A stretch of 64,000 nucleotides of DNA from Bacteroidota bacterium. Its GTDB lineage: Bacteria > Bacteroidota > Bacteroidia > Chitinophagales > Chitinophagaceae. The DNA lies in assembly GCA_023386045.1 (NCBI GenBank), contig JAEWKK010000006.1, positions 1-64,000 of the forward strand. The letters run 5' to 3'. Below, one piece after another: positions 9,261 through 18,507 of this stretch. How positions within the stretch are numbered: the stretch's first letter is position 1; every line of letters begins with the position of its first letter. A program made the position numbers and the translations under genes. The notes under the pieces are model-generated. The model saw only the letters and a program-made list of their open reading frames with translations. It made no database searches and was not told the origin of the DNA.

Positions 9261-9884
9261 ATGTACACCCTTGTGGCTACCAGTTGGTGGCAGCGGATAG
9301 AAGAATGGGACCAATGGCTATTCATCAAACTCAACAGCCAGCTTACCAATCCTTTTTTTGATGCCGTATTTCCTTTTTTGCGTGATTCTTACATCTGGGC
9401 GCCTGTGTACCTGTTCATTCTGGTATTCATGGCATTGAATTTTGGTAAGAAAGGTATGCTCTGGAGCCTGGGATTCATTTGCGCGGTGGCCATTACCGAT
9501 ATCATTGGAGCAAGGGTTTTCAAGGAAGGTTTCGAAAGACTCAGGCCTTGTGGTGATCCTGCCTTTATGGATCATGTGCGCTTATTATTACAAAGATGTT
9601 CCGGAAGCTATAGTTTTGTATCCAATCATGCGGCCAATCATTTCTGTATTGCCACCTTTGCTTTTCTCACCTTCAGGGGTATTTTTAAACACTGGATGTA
9701 TATTGGTTTTGCCTGGGCACTGCTGATTGCCTATGCACAGGTTTATGTAGGCGTTCACTACCCTTCTGATGTGATCGTAGGTGGTTTTTTAGGAATGATG
9801 ACAGGTGGATTGATGGCCTGGGTTTTCAACAATAGAGTGGGCGCTTTTGCCCTGAACATTAATTCTGGTAAATGGAGATCTTAA
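9261..9884 (+). CDS. PAP2-family membrane phosphatase
   Basis: The 207-residue integral membrane protein has about five helices and the three PAP2 signature blocks: KEGFERLRP near residues 94-102, a SNHAANH block replacing the usual PSGH near residues 120-126, and GVHYPSDVIVGG near residues 160-171, which supplies the histidine and aspartate. These enzymes hydrolyse lipid phosphates such as undecaprenyl, phosphatidylglycerol or phosphatidate phosphates at the periplasmic face. The substrate is not evident. The 3' end overlaps the next gene by 13 bases, suggesting translational coupling. Confidence 0.88.
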   Translation: MYTLVATSWWQRIEEWDQWLFIKLNSQLTNPFFDAVFPFLRDSYIWAPVYLFILVFMALNFGKKGMLWSLGFICAVAITDIIGARVFKEGFERLRPCGDPAFMDHVRLLLQRCSGSYSFVSNHAANHFCIATFAFLTFRGIFKHWMYIGFAWALLIAYAQVYVGVHYPSDVIVGGFLGMMTGGLMAWVFNNRVGAFALNINSGKWRS

Positions 9885-11176
9885 TATTAGTTGGTCTGAT
9901 CTTATTGAATGGTTTATTTACAATGTCGGAGATCGCTCTTGTTTCTGCAAGGAAATCAAGACTTGAAATGATGTCGGAAAAAGGCAATGCCAAAGCGGCC
10001 GCTGCCCTCAAGCTTTCCAATAACCCTGAGATTTTTTTATCCGCCGCACAGATCGGGATTACACTGATCGCCATCCTTACGGGTGTGTATTCCGGTGAAA
10101 GGTTTAGCATTTATCTACAGCCCTATATCGAGCAAATAGATTTGCTAAGGCCTTATGCTGGCACCATCTCTACCACAATCGTGGTTATCATCGTCACCTT
10201 TTTATCCATCGTTTTTGGTGAATTGATTCCAAAAAGGATCGGGTTATTGAATTCAGAGAAGATCGCCACTTTCGTGGCAGGTCCCATGAAAGGATTTGCA
10301 GGCTTTACCCATCCTATCGTATGGCTGCTGAATAAGACCAGCAATCTTTTCTTTACCATTTTCAATATCCGTCGCACCAAGGATGAAACGGTTACTGAAG
10401 AAGAGATCAAGGCTATCATTTCAGAAGGCACTGAGTCGGGTTCCATTGAAGAAGAAGAAAAAGAACTGATTGAAAGGATCTTCCACCTGGGAGACCGTAA
10501 CATTACTTCACTGATGACGCATCGAAGCGATATCATCTGGTTTGACATCAATGATAATGAAGTGATCGTGCGTGATAAAATAGTCCAGGAACCTCACTCC
10601 GTCTATCCCATCTGCGACGGCAATATCGACAACATCAAAGGCATGGTTTCCATCAAGGACCTTTATATCATTGATGATTTCATGAAGTTCAAAGACATCG
10701 TTCAACCTGCACTCTTTGTCCCTGAGAATAATACTGCCTACCAGGTCATGGAGAAATTCAAGGAAACCAAGCAGCATTATTGTTTTATTGTGGATGAATA
10801 TGGAAGTCTCCAGGGCATGATCACGCTGAACGATATCCTTGAAGCCATTGTGGGTGATATACCACAAACCGGCATTGAGGATTACGAGATTATTGAAAGA
10901 GCTGATGGTACTTATCTCGTAGATGCACAAATTCCTTTTTATGATTTCTTAAGCAGGTTTGGAAAGGCCGACTGGGCCAGCGATGAAGAATATGGCTTTG
11001 ATACCCTCGCAGGTTGCATTCTACAGGAACTCGAGCGCATTCCACAAACCGGCGATCTTTTGGACTGGAGAGGATTTCATTTTGAAGTGATCGACATGGA
11101 TGGCCACCGGATCGACAAGGTACTGGTGAAGCCAAGCCAGGAGATCCTGGATGAAATGGAAGAAGACGAAGACTAG
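9872..11176 (+). CDS. CNNM/CorC (hemolysin-like) transporter with CBS domains
   Basis: The 434-residue protein has an N-terminal DUF21 membrane domain (residues 1 to about 190, four hydrophobic segments), a CBS pair (about 205-330, including MTHRSDI and GMITLNDILEAIVGDI) and a CorC/HlyC C-terminal domain (about 350-425). The family is linked to Mg2+ and Co2+ export or tolerance; the haemolysin name is historical. The start lies inside the end of the PAP2 gene. The last four bases overlap the convergent DUF6702 gene. Confidence 0.9.
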   Translation: MEILILVGLILLNGLFTMSEIALVSARKSRLEMMSEKGNAKAAAALKLSNNPEIFLSAAQIGITLIAILTGVYSGERFSIYLQPYIEQIDLLRPYAGTISTTIVVIIVTFLSIVFGELIPKRIGLLNSEKIATFVAGPMKGFAGFTHPIVWLLNKTSNLFFTIFNIRRTKDETVTEEEIKAIISEGTESGSIEEEEKELIERIFHLGDRNITSLMTHRSDIIWFDINDNEVIVRDKIVQEPHSVYPICDGNIDNIKGMVSIKDLYIIDDFMKFKDIVQPALFVPENNTAYQVMEKFKETKQHYCFIVDEYGSLQGMITLNDILEAIVGDIPQTGIEDYEIIERADGTYLVDAQIPFYDFLSRFGKADWASDEEYGFDTLAGCILQELERIPQTGDLLDWRGFHFEVIDMDGHRIDKVLVKPSQEILDEMEEDED

Positions 11177-11709
11177 AAACTGAAATTTGTTTGCCTTTCC
11201 GGATAGGCCAGCTTTGTACTTTTTCTTTTACCATTTACGGTAACATGCATGATGTTCATTTGTGAATCAATGAAATCATACAATATGCTGTTGTTGATTT
11301 CCATTTTTGAAACCGTGGATACATGATCTACCTGGAAATAACAATGTGCTGATTCTTTATCCACCTCATAACCTACATAGCTGAAAGAAACTGCTGCCCC
11401 ATTTACTGAAAGATTCAGATGTTTTGAAAAATAATCAGCGATCAGCTGGTCAAATCTTTCCTTATCCTTTTCACCTGTAATATCCAGTGTGGTTTTATAA
11501 TTTTTTTCAAGGATCTGCTCAAGGTCTTCAGCAAAAAGCTTGGAGTCGATCTCCAGGGTTTTATCGGTAGCATTATGATTGATCTCTGTTACGCTGACAT
11601 AGAAAGGATGCTTTGAGAGATTTTCATTTATCGCGTCATGGCCTAACACAGAACTGGTGAGCAGACCATAGACCATTAACCATTTATACAGCAGTGCTGC
11701 CATCGGCAT
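11173..11709 (-). CDS. DUF6702 family exported protein
   Basis: The 178-residue protein has a short hydrophobic start (residues 3-22, ending SSVLGHD) and a mature part opening HPFYVSVTEINHNATDKTLEI, typical of DUF6702. That family has an HP(F/Y) start followed by a beta-rich domain of about 150 residues. It probably sits in the periplasm. No enzymatic motif is visible. A second ATG two codons downstream (11703) is an equally possible start. The HupE and M1 genes lie divergently next to it, and I infer that the three may work in one process. Confidence 0.75.
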   Translation of the reverse strand: MPMAALLYKWLMVYGLLTSSVLGHDAINENLSKHPFYVSVTEINHNATDKTLEIDSKLFAEDLEQILEKNYKTTLDITGEKDKERFDQLIADYFSKHLNLSVNGAAVSFSYVGYEVDKESAHCYFQVDHVSTVSKMEINNSILYDFIDSQMNIMHVTVNGKRKSTKLAYPERQTNFSF

Positions 11710-11826
11710 AGAAAATTTTTCTGCTACAAAACTCTGGTTTATTTTGAAGCATCAAAGGATTAAAAGGTTAAAATAAAGAAAACGGGAAGGCCTGATACAT
11801 GGCTTCTTTCCTTAGATATTAAGCGC

Positions 11827-12405
11827 ATGAGTGATTTTGGCTTTTATTTTTCGATCGGCTGGGAACATATCATTAACAAGGATGCCCTGGACCATATTTT
11901 TTTTATAGCAGCACTGGCGGCTATTTATTTATTAAAGGACTGGAAACAGGTGCTGATCCTGGTAACTTCATTTACAGTGGGCCATGCCATCACCCTGGTG
12001 CTAAGCTCAAAAGACCTGATCACCGTAAACGAAAAATGGGTGGAGTTTCTGATCCCCTGCACCATCATCTTTACCGCGGTCAGCAATTTATTTCAGAAAA
12101 CTTTTACAAAAAGGGCTGTACGCATCAACTATGTTCTGGCGTTGTTCTTTGGACTGATACATGGACTTGCATTTGCCAATACACTCAAATGGCTGCTGGC
12201 AGAAGACCAGAGCTTTGTAGTTTCCTGGCTCGGATTCAGTGTAGGACTTGAAATTGGACAGATCCTGGTAGTATTCCTGATCCTTTTACTGGCACTGCTT
12301 TTCGTGCAGTTACTGAAGCTGGACAGGCGTGTTTGGGTCTGGATCATTTCCTTGAGTGTGGCAGCTTTTTCGATTAAAATGGCATTAGAAAGAATTCCCT
12401 GGTAG
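11827..12405 (+). CDS. HupE/UreJ-family membrane protein
   Basis: The 192-residue protein has about six membrane helices. It carries the family pattern of a GWEHIINKDALDHIFFI start, GHAITLVLSS near residue 58 and GLIHGLAFA near residue 113, whose conserved histidines suggest metal binding. HupE/UreJ proteins are proposed nickel or cobalt permeases. Without hydrogenase or urease genes nearby, that substrate is inference only. The stop is followed 89 bases later by the chosen M1 peptidase start, so the two are probably co-transcribed. Confidence 0.82.
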   Translation: MSDFGFYFSIGWEHIINKDALDHIFFIAALAAIYLLKDWKQVLILVTSFTVGHAITLVLSSKDLITVNEKWVEFLIPCTIIFTAVSNLFQKTFTKRAVRINYVLALFFGLIHGLAFANTLKWLLAEDQSFVVSWLGFSVGLEIGQILVVFLILLLALLFVQLLKLDRRVWVWIISLSVAAFSIKMALERIPW

Positions 12406-12494
12406 AAATTATGGTGGATCCAGTAAAAGAGATTCACTTAATTTCAAACAACCATTTTGTACTGATACATTTTCACAACACAAACAATAAACAC

Positions 12495-14864
12495 ATGAAG
12501 AAAGTTTTCTTGTTTTTTGCATCGGCCGGGCTTGCAGCCACTTCCTTTGCGCAAAACATTCAAAACAACCCCGGCTCCAATCATGGAAACAAGTTTGAGC
12601 AGCTGGCTGGCATTTTACCAACACCTAATGAATACCGTACCGCAAGTGGTGCTCCCGGTCCAAAGTACTGGCAGCAGCGTTGCGATTATGACATCAAGGG
12701 TACCCTGGATGAAAAGAACCAGAAGTTCACAGGAACAGAAACTATTACCTATTTCAACAATTCGCCTGATGTGCTCACCTATCTCTGGCTTCAGCTGGAT
12801 GAAAACCAGCACAGCAGCATCAACAATGCCAATTACCAGAACAGCAACAGCATGCCACGCATGGCAACTTCGCAGCAGTTATTATCGGCAGAAGACAAGG
12901 ATAAGGACAATGGCTATGGACATATCATCACCAGGCTTACCGATGCTACAGGTAAAAACCTGAAATACACCATCAACAAAACCATGATGCGTGTTGAATT
13001 GCCTGCGCCTTTAAAACCGGGACAAAAATTTGTTTTCCGTTGCGACTGGAATTATAAGATCGCCAACAGGATGGCCATGGGTGGCCGTGGCGGTTATGAA
13101 TATTTTCCTGAAGATGGCAACTATGTTTTTACAATGGCTCAATGGTATCCCCGTCTTTGTGTGTATAGTGATTTCCAGGGATGGCAAAACCACCAGTTCA
13201 CCGGCCGTGGTGAATTTGCTCTCACCTTTGGCAACTTCAAAGTCCAGGTGACAGTACCTGCTGATCATGTAGTAGGTGGTACTGGCGAGGTCACTAACTA
13301 TGCACAAAACCTCAGTGCTGCACAACTGGCACGCTGGCAAAAAGCTCAAACAGCAAAAGAGCCTGTTGAAATTGTAACGCTGGCAGAAGCAAAATCTTCA
13401 GAAGCACAAAAAAGCAACAAAACAAAAACCTGGATCTTCAAGGCTGATAACGTCAGGGATTTTGCCTGGACTGCCTCACGCAAATTTGTATGGGATGCCA
13501 TGCCTGTGTGGGTGGAAGGCAAGAAGGTAATGTGTATGAGCTTTTATCCAAAAGAAGCTTACAACCTGTGGAGACCTTATTCCACCAAGGTTGTGGCACA
13601 TACCATTAAATCCTATTCAAAGTTTACCATACCTTATCCTTATCCAACAGCTCAAAGTGTGGAAGCTTCTAACGGTATGGAATATCCAATGATCTGTTTC
13701 AACTTCGGAAGAACCAATAAGGATGGCACTTACAGCGAAAGCACCAAGAATGGAATGATCGGTGTGATCATTCATGAAGTGGGTCATAACTTCTTCCCCA
13801 TGATCATCAACAGCGATGAGCGCCAGTGGAGCTGGATGGATGAAGGACTGAATACTTTTGTTGAATACCTCTCTGAAGAATTGTTTGACAATAAATTTCC
13901 TTCACGCCGCGGGCCAGCCTGGACGATCACGGACTATATGAAGCTTCCAAAAGACCAGCTGGAGCCCATCATGACCAATTCGGAAAACATCAACAATTTT
14001 GGTTCTAATGCTTATGCCAAACCAGCAACTGGTTTAAACATCCTTAGGGAAACCATCATGGGCCGCGAGCAGTTTGATTATGCCTTCAGGGAATATGCAC
14101 GCCGCTGGGCATTCAAGCATCCCGAGCCGGCCGATTTTTTCAGGACCATGGAAGATGCCAGCGCCGAAGACCTTGACTGGTTTTGGAGAGGATGGTTCTA
14201 TGGAACTGATGCCTGCGATATCTCACTGGATTCAGTAAAATATGCCAAAGCCAATACAGATGCAGCTCCACCTTCATCTAATACAACTATGCAATCCCTT
14301 CCCAAACCTGCTGTTAATCCTTTTGAAGATATTTCTAAGGTGAGAAACAGGCAGGATAACAAGATCATTTTTGAAACCGACAGGGATTCATCACTTCGTG
14401 ATTTTTACTGGAGGTATGCACGTGGCATTGAACCTTACAACAGCACCAAATATTCTGTGCCCGGCCAATCTTTTGTAGAAGAGCTGACAGCAGAAGAAAA
14501 AACAAGACTGGCAGGCAAGCATTTCTATGAACTGAAGTTCAGCAACAAGGGCGGACTGGTGATGCCGATCATTATCGAATGGACTTACAAGGACGGAACA
14601 AAAGAAATTGACAGGATCCCTGCACAGGTATGGCGTCAGAATGAAAATGGAGTAACTAAATTCTTTATGAAAGATAAAGAAGTAGCCTCCATCAAATTGG
14701 ATCCTATGCGTGAGACAGCAGACATCAATGAAGACAATAATACCTGGGGTGAAATCAAACAGGAGCCATCAAGGTTCACCGTGTTCAGGCAGAAGCAGGC
14801 CGCACGCGGGCAATCGAATGGCATGAACCCGATGCAGAAAGCTCAAGAGAAGAAAGGATTCTAA
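12495..14864 (+). CDS. Exported M1-family zinc metallopeptidase
   Basis: With the start at 12495 the product is 789 residues and opens with a clean signal peptide (MKKVFLFFASAGLAATSFAQ). An ATG at 12411 would place 28 polar residues ahead of it and is rejected. The zinc site is HEVGH, with the first histidine at 427, followed by the third ligand in WMDEGLNTF. The N-terminal domain is the beta-rich M1 saddle and the C-terminal part is long and lacks a sorting domain. It probably trims peptides in the periplasm. A strong terminator follows. Confidence 0.92.
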   Translation: MKKVFLFFASAGLAATSFAQNIQNNPGSNHGNKFEQLAGILPTPNEYRTASGAPGPKYWQQRCDYDIKGTLDEKNQKFTGTETITYFNNSPDVLTYLWLQLDENQHSSINNANYQNSNSMPRMATSQQLLSAEDKDKDNGYGHIITRLTDATGKNLKYTINKTMMRVELPAPLKPGQKFVFRCDWNYKIANRMAMGGRGGYEYFPEDGNYVFTMAQWYPRLCVYSDFQGWQNHQFTGRGEFALTFGNFKVQVTVPADHVVGGTGEVTNYAQNLSAAQLARWQKAQTAKEPVEIVTLAEAKSSEAQKSNKTKTWIFKADNVRDFAWTASRKFVWDAMPVWVEGKKVMCMSFYPKEAYNLWRPYSTKVVAHTIKSYSKFTIPYPYPTAQSVEASNGMEYPMICFNFGRTNKDGTYSESTKNGMIGVIIHEVGHNFFPMIINSDERQWSWMDEGLNTFVEYLSEELFDNKFPSRRGPAWTITDYMKLPKDQLEPIMTNSENINNFGSNAYAKPATGLNILRETIMGREQFDYAFREYARRWAFKHPEPADFFRTMEDASAEDLDWFWRGWFYGTDACDISLDSVKYAKANTDAAPPSSNTTMQSLPKPAVNPFEDISKVRNRQDNKIIFETDRDSSLRDFYWRYARGIEPYNSTKYSVPGQSFVEELTAEEKTRLAGKHFYELKFSNKGGLVMPIIIEWTYKDGTKEIDRIPAQVWRQNENGVTKFFMKDKEVASIKLDPMRETADINEDNNTWGEIKQEPSRFTVFRQKQAARGQSNGMNPMQKAQEKKGF

Positions 14865-14885
14865 AATTTAAAATCTATTTACCTC

Positions 14886-14916
14886 AAAACCACTCCTGTC
14901 AGGGAGTGGTTTTTTT
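14886..14916 (+). terminator. Intrinsic terminator after the M1 peptidase
   Basis: A perfect seven-base stem ccactcc/ggagtgg (14890-14896 with 14903-14909) is extended by A-T pairs, has a six-base loop, and is followed by a T run. Confidence 0.88.
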
Positions 14917-15187
14917 ATTGCCACTTGTTTGAACAATTGGAATCATTGCTGTTCAGGTAAATAAAAAAACTTAGGTAGGTGATTTAGATGTTTTAATTGA
15001 ATTGAGTTGAACATTCGGCATGTCCTCTCGACTTACTCTCATTATGGAGATATATCGTTGCAATTCACAATGATGAAGTTCTGCTCTAAATAAAATCTTA
15101 ATTATAAGTAATATAATTATCTTATTACTAATACTATTTATATATTCACGCCGATATAACCATATACCAAAACATAAAATTTCAAAA
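14917..15187. other. AT-rich gap without a convincing gene
   Basis: The region between the M1 terminator and the next lipoprotein is markedly AT-rich. A minus-strand frame of 74 codons (14971-15195) has no family features, overlaps the lipoprotein start and reads as chance. I see no hairpin or exact promoter box. Confidence 0.5.
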
Positions 15188-16006
15188 ATGTCCAAACTAA
15201 AATTCCTGATTTACTTTCTAATGATCTATTTCTGTTCTTCATGTTCCAGGTATTATCAGGTAATGGAAACCAGTTCTACAAATACTACAGTAGAAAATAA
15301 TGCATTTGTTTTTGAGAACTCCGAGATTAAGATCACTTATAACTTCTGGGAAGATGGCGGAGTAATGAATTTCATACTAAGCAATAAAACTGATTCATCT
15401 ATTTTCATCGACTGGAATAAATCCCATATGATTTTTAATGATATTTCGTATGAATACTGGAATGATGCAGAGGAGTCTGAAGCATTTTATACTTCTTATT
15501 CCACAACATCTTCTTCAAGTTTTGTAGATGCGTTATCAAATTTCAAACTAAGGAATACATATGGCAATTCAATTTCAACAACATCGCAGGGAAAGAAATC
15601 CGGAGTTATCTCTTCTTCTAAATACAAACCCAAAAAAATCTTGCATATACCTCCCAAAAGTGGAATTTTAGTATCAAAATTCAGTCTAACCAAAGATCCG
15701 TTTTTCAATTGCGACTTTAATATGAGCAAACTGAATGGAAAATCTCCAAAATCAAAGTCCTTTCAAAAAAATGATTCTCCTCTGAAATTTAGAAATTACC
15801 TGACATATTCAAACAACGAAACCTTTCTTAAAACCAGAACCATAGATAACGAGTTTTATATTTCACAAGCCTTATTTATGAAAGAAAATGTTTTCTTTGG
15901 AAAATCAATAACAGAAAAGGAATGTGACATTAACGGAAATAAGAAAAACCAGACAAAATCGACTTACCCATTTAAAAAATCAAACAATTTTTTTATTAAG
16001 CTCTAA
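15188..16006 (+). CDS. Unrecognised AT-rich lipoprotein
   Basis: The 272-residue product begins with a lipoprotein signal (hydrophobic run, then FCSSC, acylated Cys at about position 19). The mature part is rich in Ser, Thr, Asn and Lys. Its first domain, about residues 38-180, looks beta-stranded (NSEIKITYNFWEDGGVMNF). The codons are distinctly more AT-rich than those of neighbouring genes, which suggests recent acquisition. I do not recognise the family. It has its own terminator at 16032. Confidence 0.7.
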   Translation: MSKLKFLIYFLMIYFCSSCSRYYQVMETSSTNTTVENNAFVFENSEIKITYNFWEDGGVMNFILSNKTDSSIFIDWNKSHMIFNDISYEYWNDAEESEAFYTSYSTTSSSSFVDALSNFKLRNTYGNSISTTSQGKKSGVISSSKYKPKKILHIPPKSGILVSKFSLTKDPFFNCDFNMSKLNGKSPKSKSFQKNDSPLKFRNYLTYSNNETFLKTRTIDNEFYISQALFMKENVFFGKSITEKECDINGNKKNQTKSTYPFKKSNNFFIKL

Positions 16007-16031
16007 AAATAAATCGCGCTATAACTAATGG

Positions 16032-16058
16032 AAAGCAGCTCACAAGGCTGCTTTTTTA
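16032..16058 (+). terminator. Intrinsic terminator after the AT-rich lipoprotein
   Basis: An eight-base perfect stem aaagcagc/gctgcttt (16032-16039 with 16047-16054) has a seven-base loop and runs into a T tract. Confidence 0.85.
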
Positions 16059-16129
16059 TTAATGGATATTGAATCTTCCAAAGAATCATGTAATCTTCTC
16101 CCTAATTTCAACAACTATTTTAATTCATC

Positions 16130-16678
16130 ATGCCAACAAGGAAAAAAGTCCTGGCAATCTGCGGCAGCACCAGGGCGCAATCCACCAACCTTGATTATAT
16201 CAGGGCGATAATAAATCTTACCAGGGATCAGTTCCAGATTACTATTTACAATGACCTGGCTTCGCTTCCGCATTTTAATCCTGACCTGGATAATGATCAT
16301 CCACCATTACCAGTCATTGAATTCAGAAAACTTCTCAGGTCATTTGATGGCATCCTGATCTGCACACCTGAATATGCCATGGGCGTTCCAGGTTCATTAA
16401 AAAACGCAATTGACTGGACTGTTTCTTCTATGGAGTTTGCACAAAAACCTACGGCACTGATCACTGCATCATCAATGGGTCAGAAAGGACATGAATCGCT
16501 GCTGGGTACACTCAGAATCATTATGGCTGGTATCACTGAAGAAACACAGCTGCTCATTCCCTTTGCCAAAACCAAAATCAATAAAGAATTGGCCATTACA
16601 AATCCTGATACCATGAGTTCAGTTTCTGGTTTGCTGGATTCTTTTGACAGGCTTATGAATGAAATGGAGGCAGGATAA
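16130..16678 (+). CDS. NADPH-dependent FMN reductase family protein
   Basis: The 182-residue flavodoxin-fold protein has the FMN phosphate loop ICGSTRAQSTNLDYI near residues 10-24 and the flavin-ring loop TPEYAMGVPGSLKNAIDW near residues 79-96, both diagnostic of the NADPH-dependent FMN reductase/chromate reductase group. These enzymes reduce quinones, azo dyes or metal ions with NAD(P)H. The physiological substrate cannot be told. It appears monocistronic, 101 bases ahead of the DUF6064 gene. Confidence 0.88.
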   Translation: MPTRKKVLAICGSTRAQSTNLDYIRAIINLTRDQFQITIYNDLASLPHFNPDLDNDHPPLPVIEFRKLLRSFDGILICTPEYAMGVPGSLKNAIDWTVSSMEFAQKPTALITASSMGQKGHESLLGTLRIIMAGITEETQLLIPFAKTKINKELAITNPDTMSSVSGLLDSFDRLMNEMEAG

Positions 16679-16779
16679 AATTGGTTGAAACCATGGAAGT
16701 AAATTGCCTGATCACTATTCTTTGTAACCCTGATACCTGTCATTTTCTAATCTGAAAGAAACCATCAACTTGCTTTCTC

Positions 16780-17466
16780 ATGGAACTTCCATTCACAAGA
16801 GAGAATTTCCTGGAGATCTTCAAACAGTATAACCTGGGTATCTATCCTTTGCAGTATTTCTTTTACTTCCTGGCCGCCATGATTGTTTTCCTGTCAGTTA
16901 GTAAAAAACCTTCTTTCAAAAAATTTGTTGCCTGGCTACTGGCTTTCTACTGGTTGTGGATGGGCATTGTTTACCACCTGTATTTTTTTACAAGGATCAA
17001 CCCAGCTGCCTGGCTTTTCGGAGCTTTATTCATCCTGCAATCATATTTATTGATCCATTATAGCCTGATCAGAAAAAGACTTTCTTTCCAATTCAGAAAT
17101 AACATCTACGGATGGTCAGGTGCTTTATTGATCCTGTATGCCCTGATCATCTATCCTGTCATCGGCAGTTTATCAGGTCATGTTTATCCATACAGTCCTT
17201 ATATTGGTCTGCCCTGCCCTACCACCATTTTCACTTTAGGATTGTTTTTATGGCAGGATAAAAAGCTCCCCTTCATACTTTTGGTAATTCCAATATTATG
17301 GTCCCTTATAGGAACATTTGCCGCCATGTATTTAGGAATACCTGAAGATACCGGCTTGATCATCTCGGGTATAGTGGTGTTGATATTGATGATGGTAAAG
17401 GCTCAAAAATCAAAAGCCTTACTTCCTGCTGTTAGTAAAAAGAATTTGCGCTCCGTCTCATCATAA
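16780..17466 (+). CDS. DUF6064 family membrane protein
   Basis: The 228-residue protein starts with the family-typical segment LPFTRENFLEIFKQYNLGIY, then has about seven membrane helices and a short basic tail (KAQKSKALLPAVSKKN). DUF6064 has no assigned function. The product should sit in the inner membrane. It is followed by a 113-base gap and a GNAT gene reading the same way. Confidence 0.75.
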   Translation: MELPFTRENFLEIFKQYNLGIYPLQYFFYFLAAMIVFLSVSKKPSFKKFVAWLLAFYWLWMGIVYHLYFFTRINPAAWLFGALFILQSYLLIHYSLIRKRLSFQFRNNIYGWSGALLILYALIIYPVIGSLSGHVYPYSPYIGLPCPTTIFTLGLFLWQDKKLPFILLVIPILWSLIGTFAAMYLGIPEDTGLIISGIVVLILMMVKAQKSKALLPAVSKKNLRSVSS

Positions 17467-17579
17467 ATTTTAAAATTGATTTTTTCATCCATTCAAAAAT
17501 GAAATCTGGCTCATAAATTTCCTTTCCGGATAGATTATTAAAAACAAAATCCAATCTTTGATTCAACCAAATACAGCTT

Positions 17580-18026
17580 ATGATCTTTCGTGAAGCAGTT
17601 CTCACCGACATTCCGCAGATCCAGGTGGTCAGGAATGCGGTTAAGGAAAATGTTCTATCCAATCCCGCACTGGTTTCAGATGCGGACTGCGCACATTTCA
17701 TCACTCAAAAAGGAAAGGGCTGGGTATGTGAAACTGGCGACTGTATTGTTGGATTTGCAATTGTAGATCTGGCAGATCGTAATGTATGGGCCCTCTTTGT
17801 GCATCCTGATCATGAAGCAAAAGGCATAGGCAAACAGTTACATGAAATCATGCTCAACTGGTATTTTCTGCAGACCAAAGAAACCATTTGGCTGGGAACA
17901 GCATTCAATACAAGGGCTGAAAAATTCTACAGGATGCAGGGATGGAAAGAAACTGGCCTGCATGGAAAAAATGAGATCAAATTTGAAATGAGCTTTGATG
18001 AATGGAATGGGAAATATTCCAACTGA
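17580..18026 (+). CDS. GNAT-family N-acetyltransferase
   Basis: The 148-residue protein shows the acetyl-CoA fold: strand 4 WALFVHPDHEAKGIGKQLH (about residues 71-89) contains the pyrophosphate loop (Q/R)xxGxG/A as EAKGIGKQ, and motif B near 102-125 is followed by YRMQGWKETG. The acceptor substrate (a small amine or a protein N terminus) is not evident. It converges with the HSDR_N gene; only 11 bases separate the two stops. Confidence 0.85.
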   Translation: MIFREAVLTDIPQIQVVRNAVKENVLSNPALVSDADCAHFITQKGKGWVCETGDCIVGFAIVDLADRNVWALFVHPDHEAKGIGKQLHEIMLNWYFLQTKETIWLGTAFNTRAEKFYRMQGWKETGLHGKNEIKFEMSFDEWNGKYSN

Positions 18027-18037
18027 TTTTTGTCAGG

Positions 18038-18478
18038 CTATTCGTTCCAGGAAGGCATCTCGCTTAAGAGCTTTAAGCCACTCCCCTCTTTTTTCCATCC
18101 CACTGTATGACTTCCATTGGTGATGATCATATAGGTAACAGGAACACTGATATTGTATCTCAAAACCTGCTGCAAAACATCTTCGCTCAAATTCACCTGG
18201 GGTGCCTTGCATTCAATCATCATCCAGGGCTTGTGTTCACTGTTATAGATCAACACGTCAAATCTTTTTTTGAGATCATGAAGCGTGATCTCCTTTTCCA
18301 ATGCTATGAAAGATGAAGGATAATTCAGTCCCGAAGCGAGGTAATTGATAAAATTCTGTCTCACCCATTCTTCTTCGGTAAGAACCAGCCATGTTTTGCG
18401 AATTCCATCAAAAATATACCGCCGGCCTTCTTCCAACCTGGTACGGAATTTTGGTTCTGGATAGCTCACAGCGATCAT
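18038..18478 (-). CDS. Stand-alone HsdR N-terminal (PD-(D/E)xK) protein
   Basis: The 146-residue protein matches the N-terminal nuclease-fold domain of type I restriction subunits without helicase or other domains. The catalytic pattern is visible as D74 in RFDVLIYN and E89-C-K91 in MMIECKAPQV, preceded by EEEWVRQNFINYL. Copies of this lone domain are widespread in Bacteroidota. No methylase or specificity gene is nearby, so it is not a restriction system here. Whether it cuts DNA is unknown. Confidence 0.85.
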   Translation of the reverse strand: MIAVSYPEPKFRTRLEEGRRYIFDGIRKTWLVLTEEEWVRQNFINYLASGLNYPSSFIALEKEITLHDLKKRFDVLIYNSEHKPWMMIECKAPQVNLSEDVLQQVLRYNISVPVTYMIITNGSHTVGWKKEGSGLKLLSEMPSWNE

Positions 18479-18507
18479 GCTTCAAACCTAATGATTAAAT
18501 TCGTAGT

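Noticed and set aside
14971..15195. 74-codon minus-strand frame in the AT-rich gap
   Set aside because: No family feature, signal or promoter, and it overlaps the lipoprotein start.
18038..18478. Type I restriction-modification system
   Set aside because: Only the N-terminal HsdR-type domain exists; no HsdM, HsdS or helicase part is in the window.
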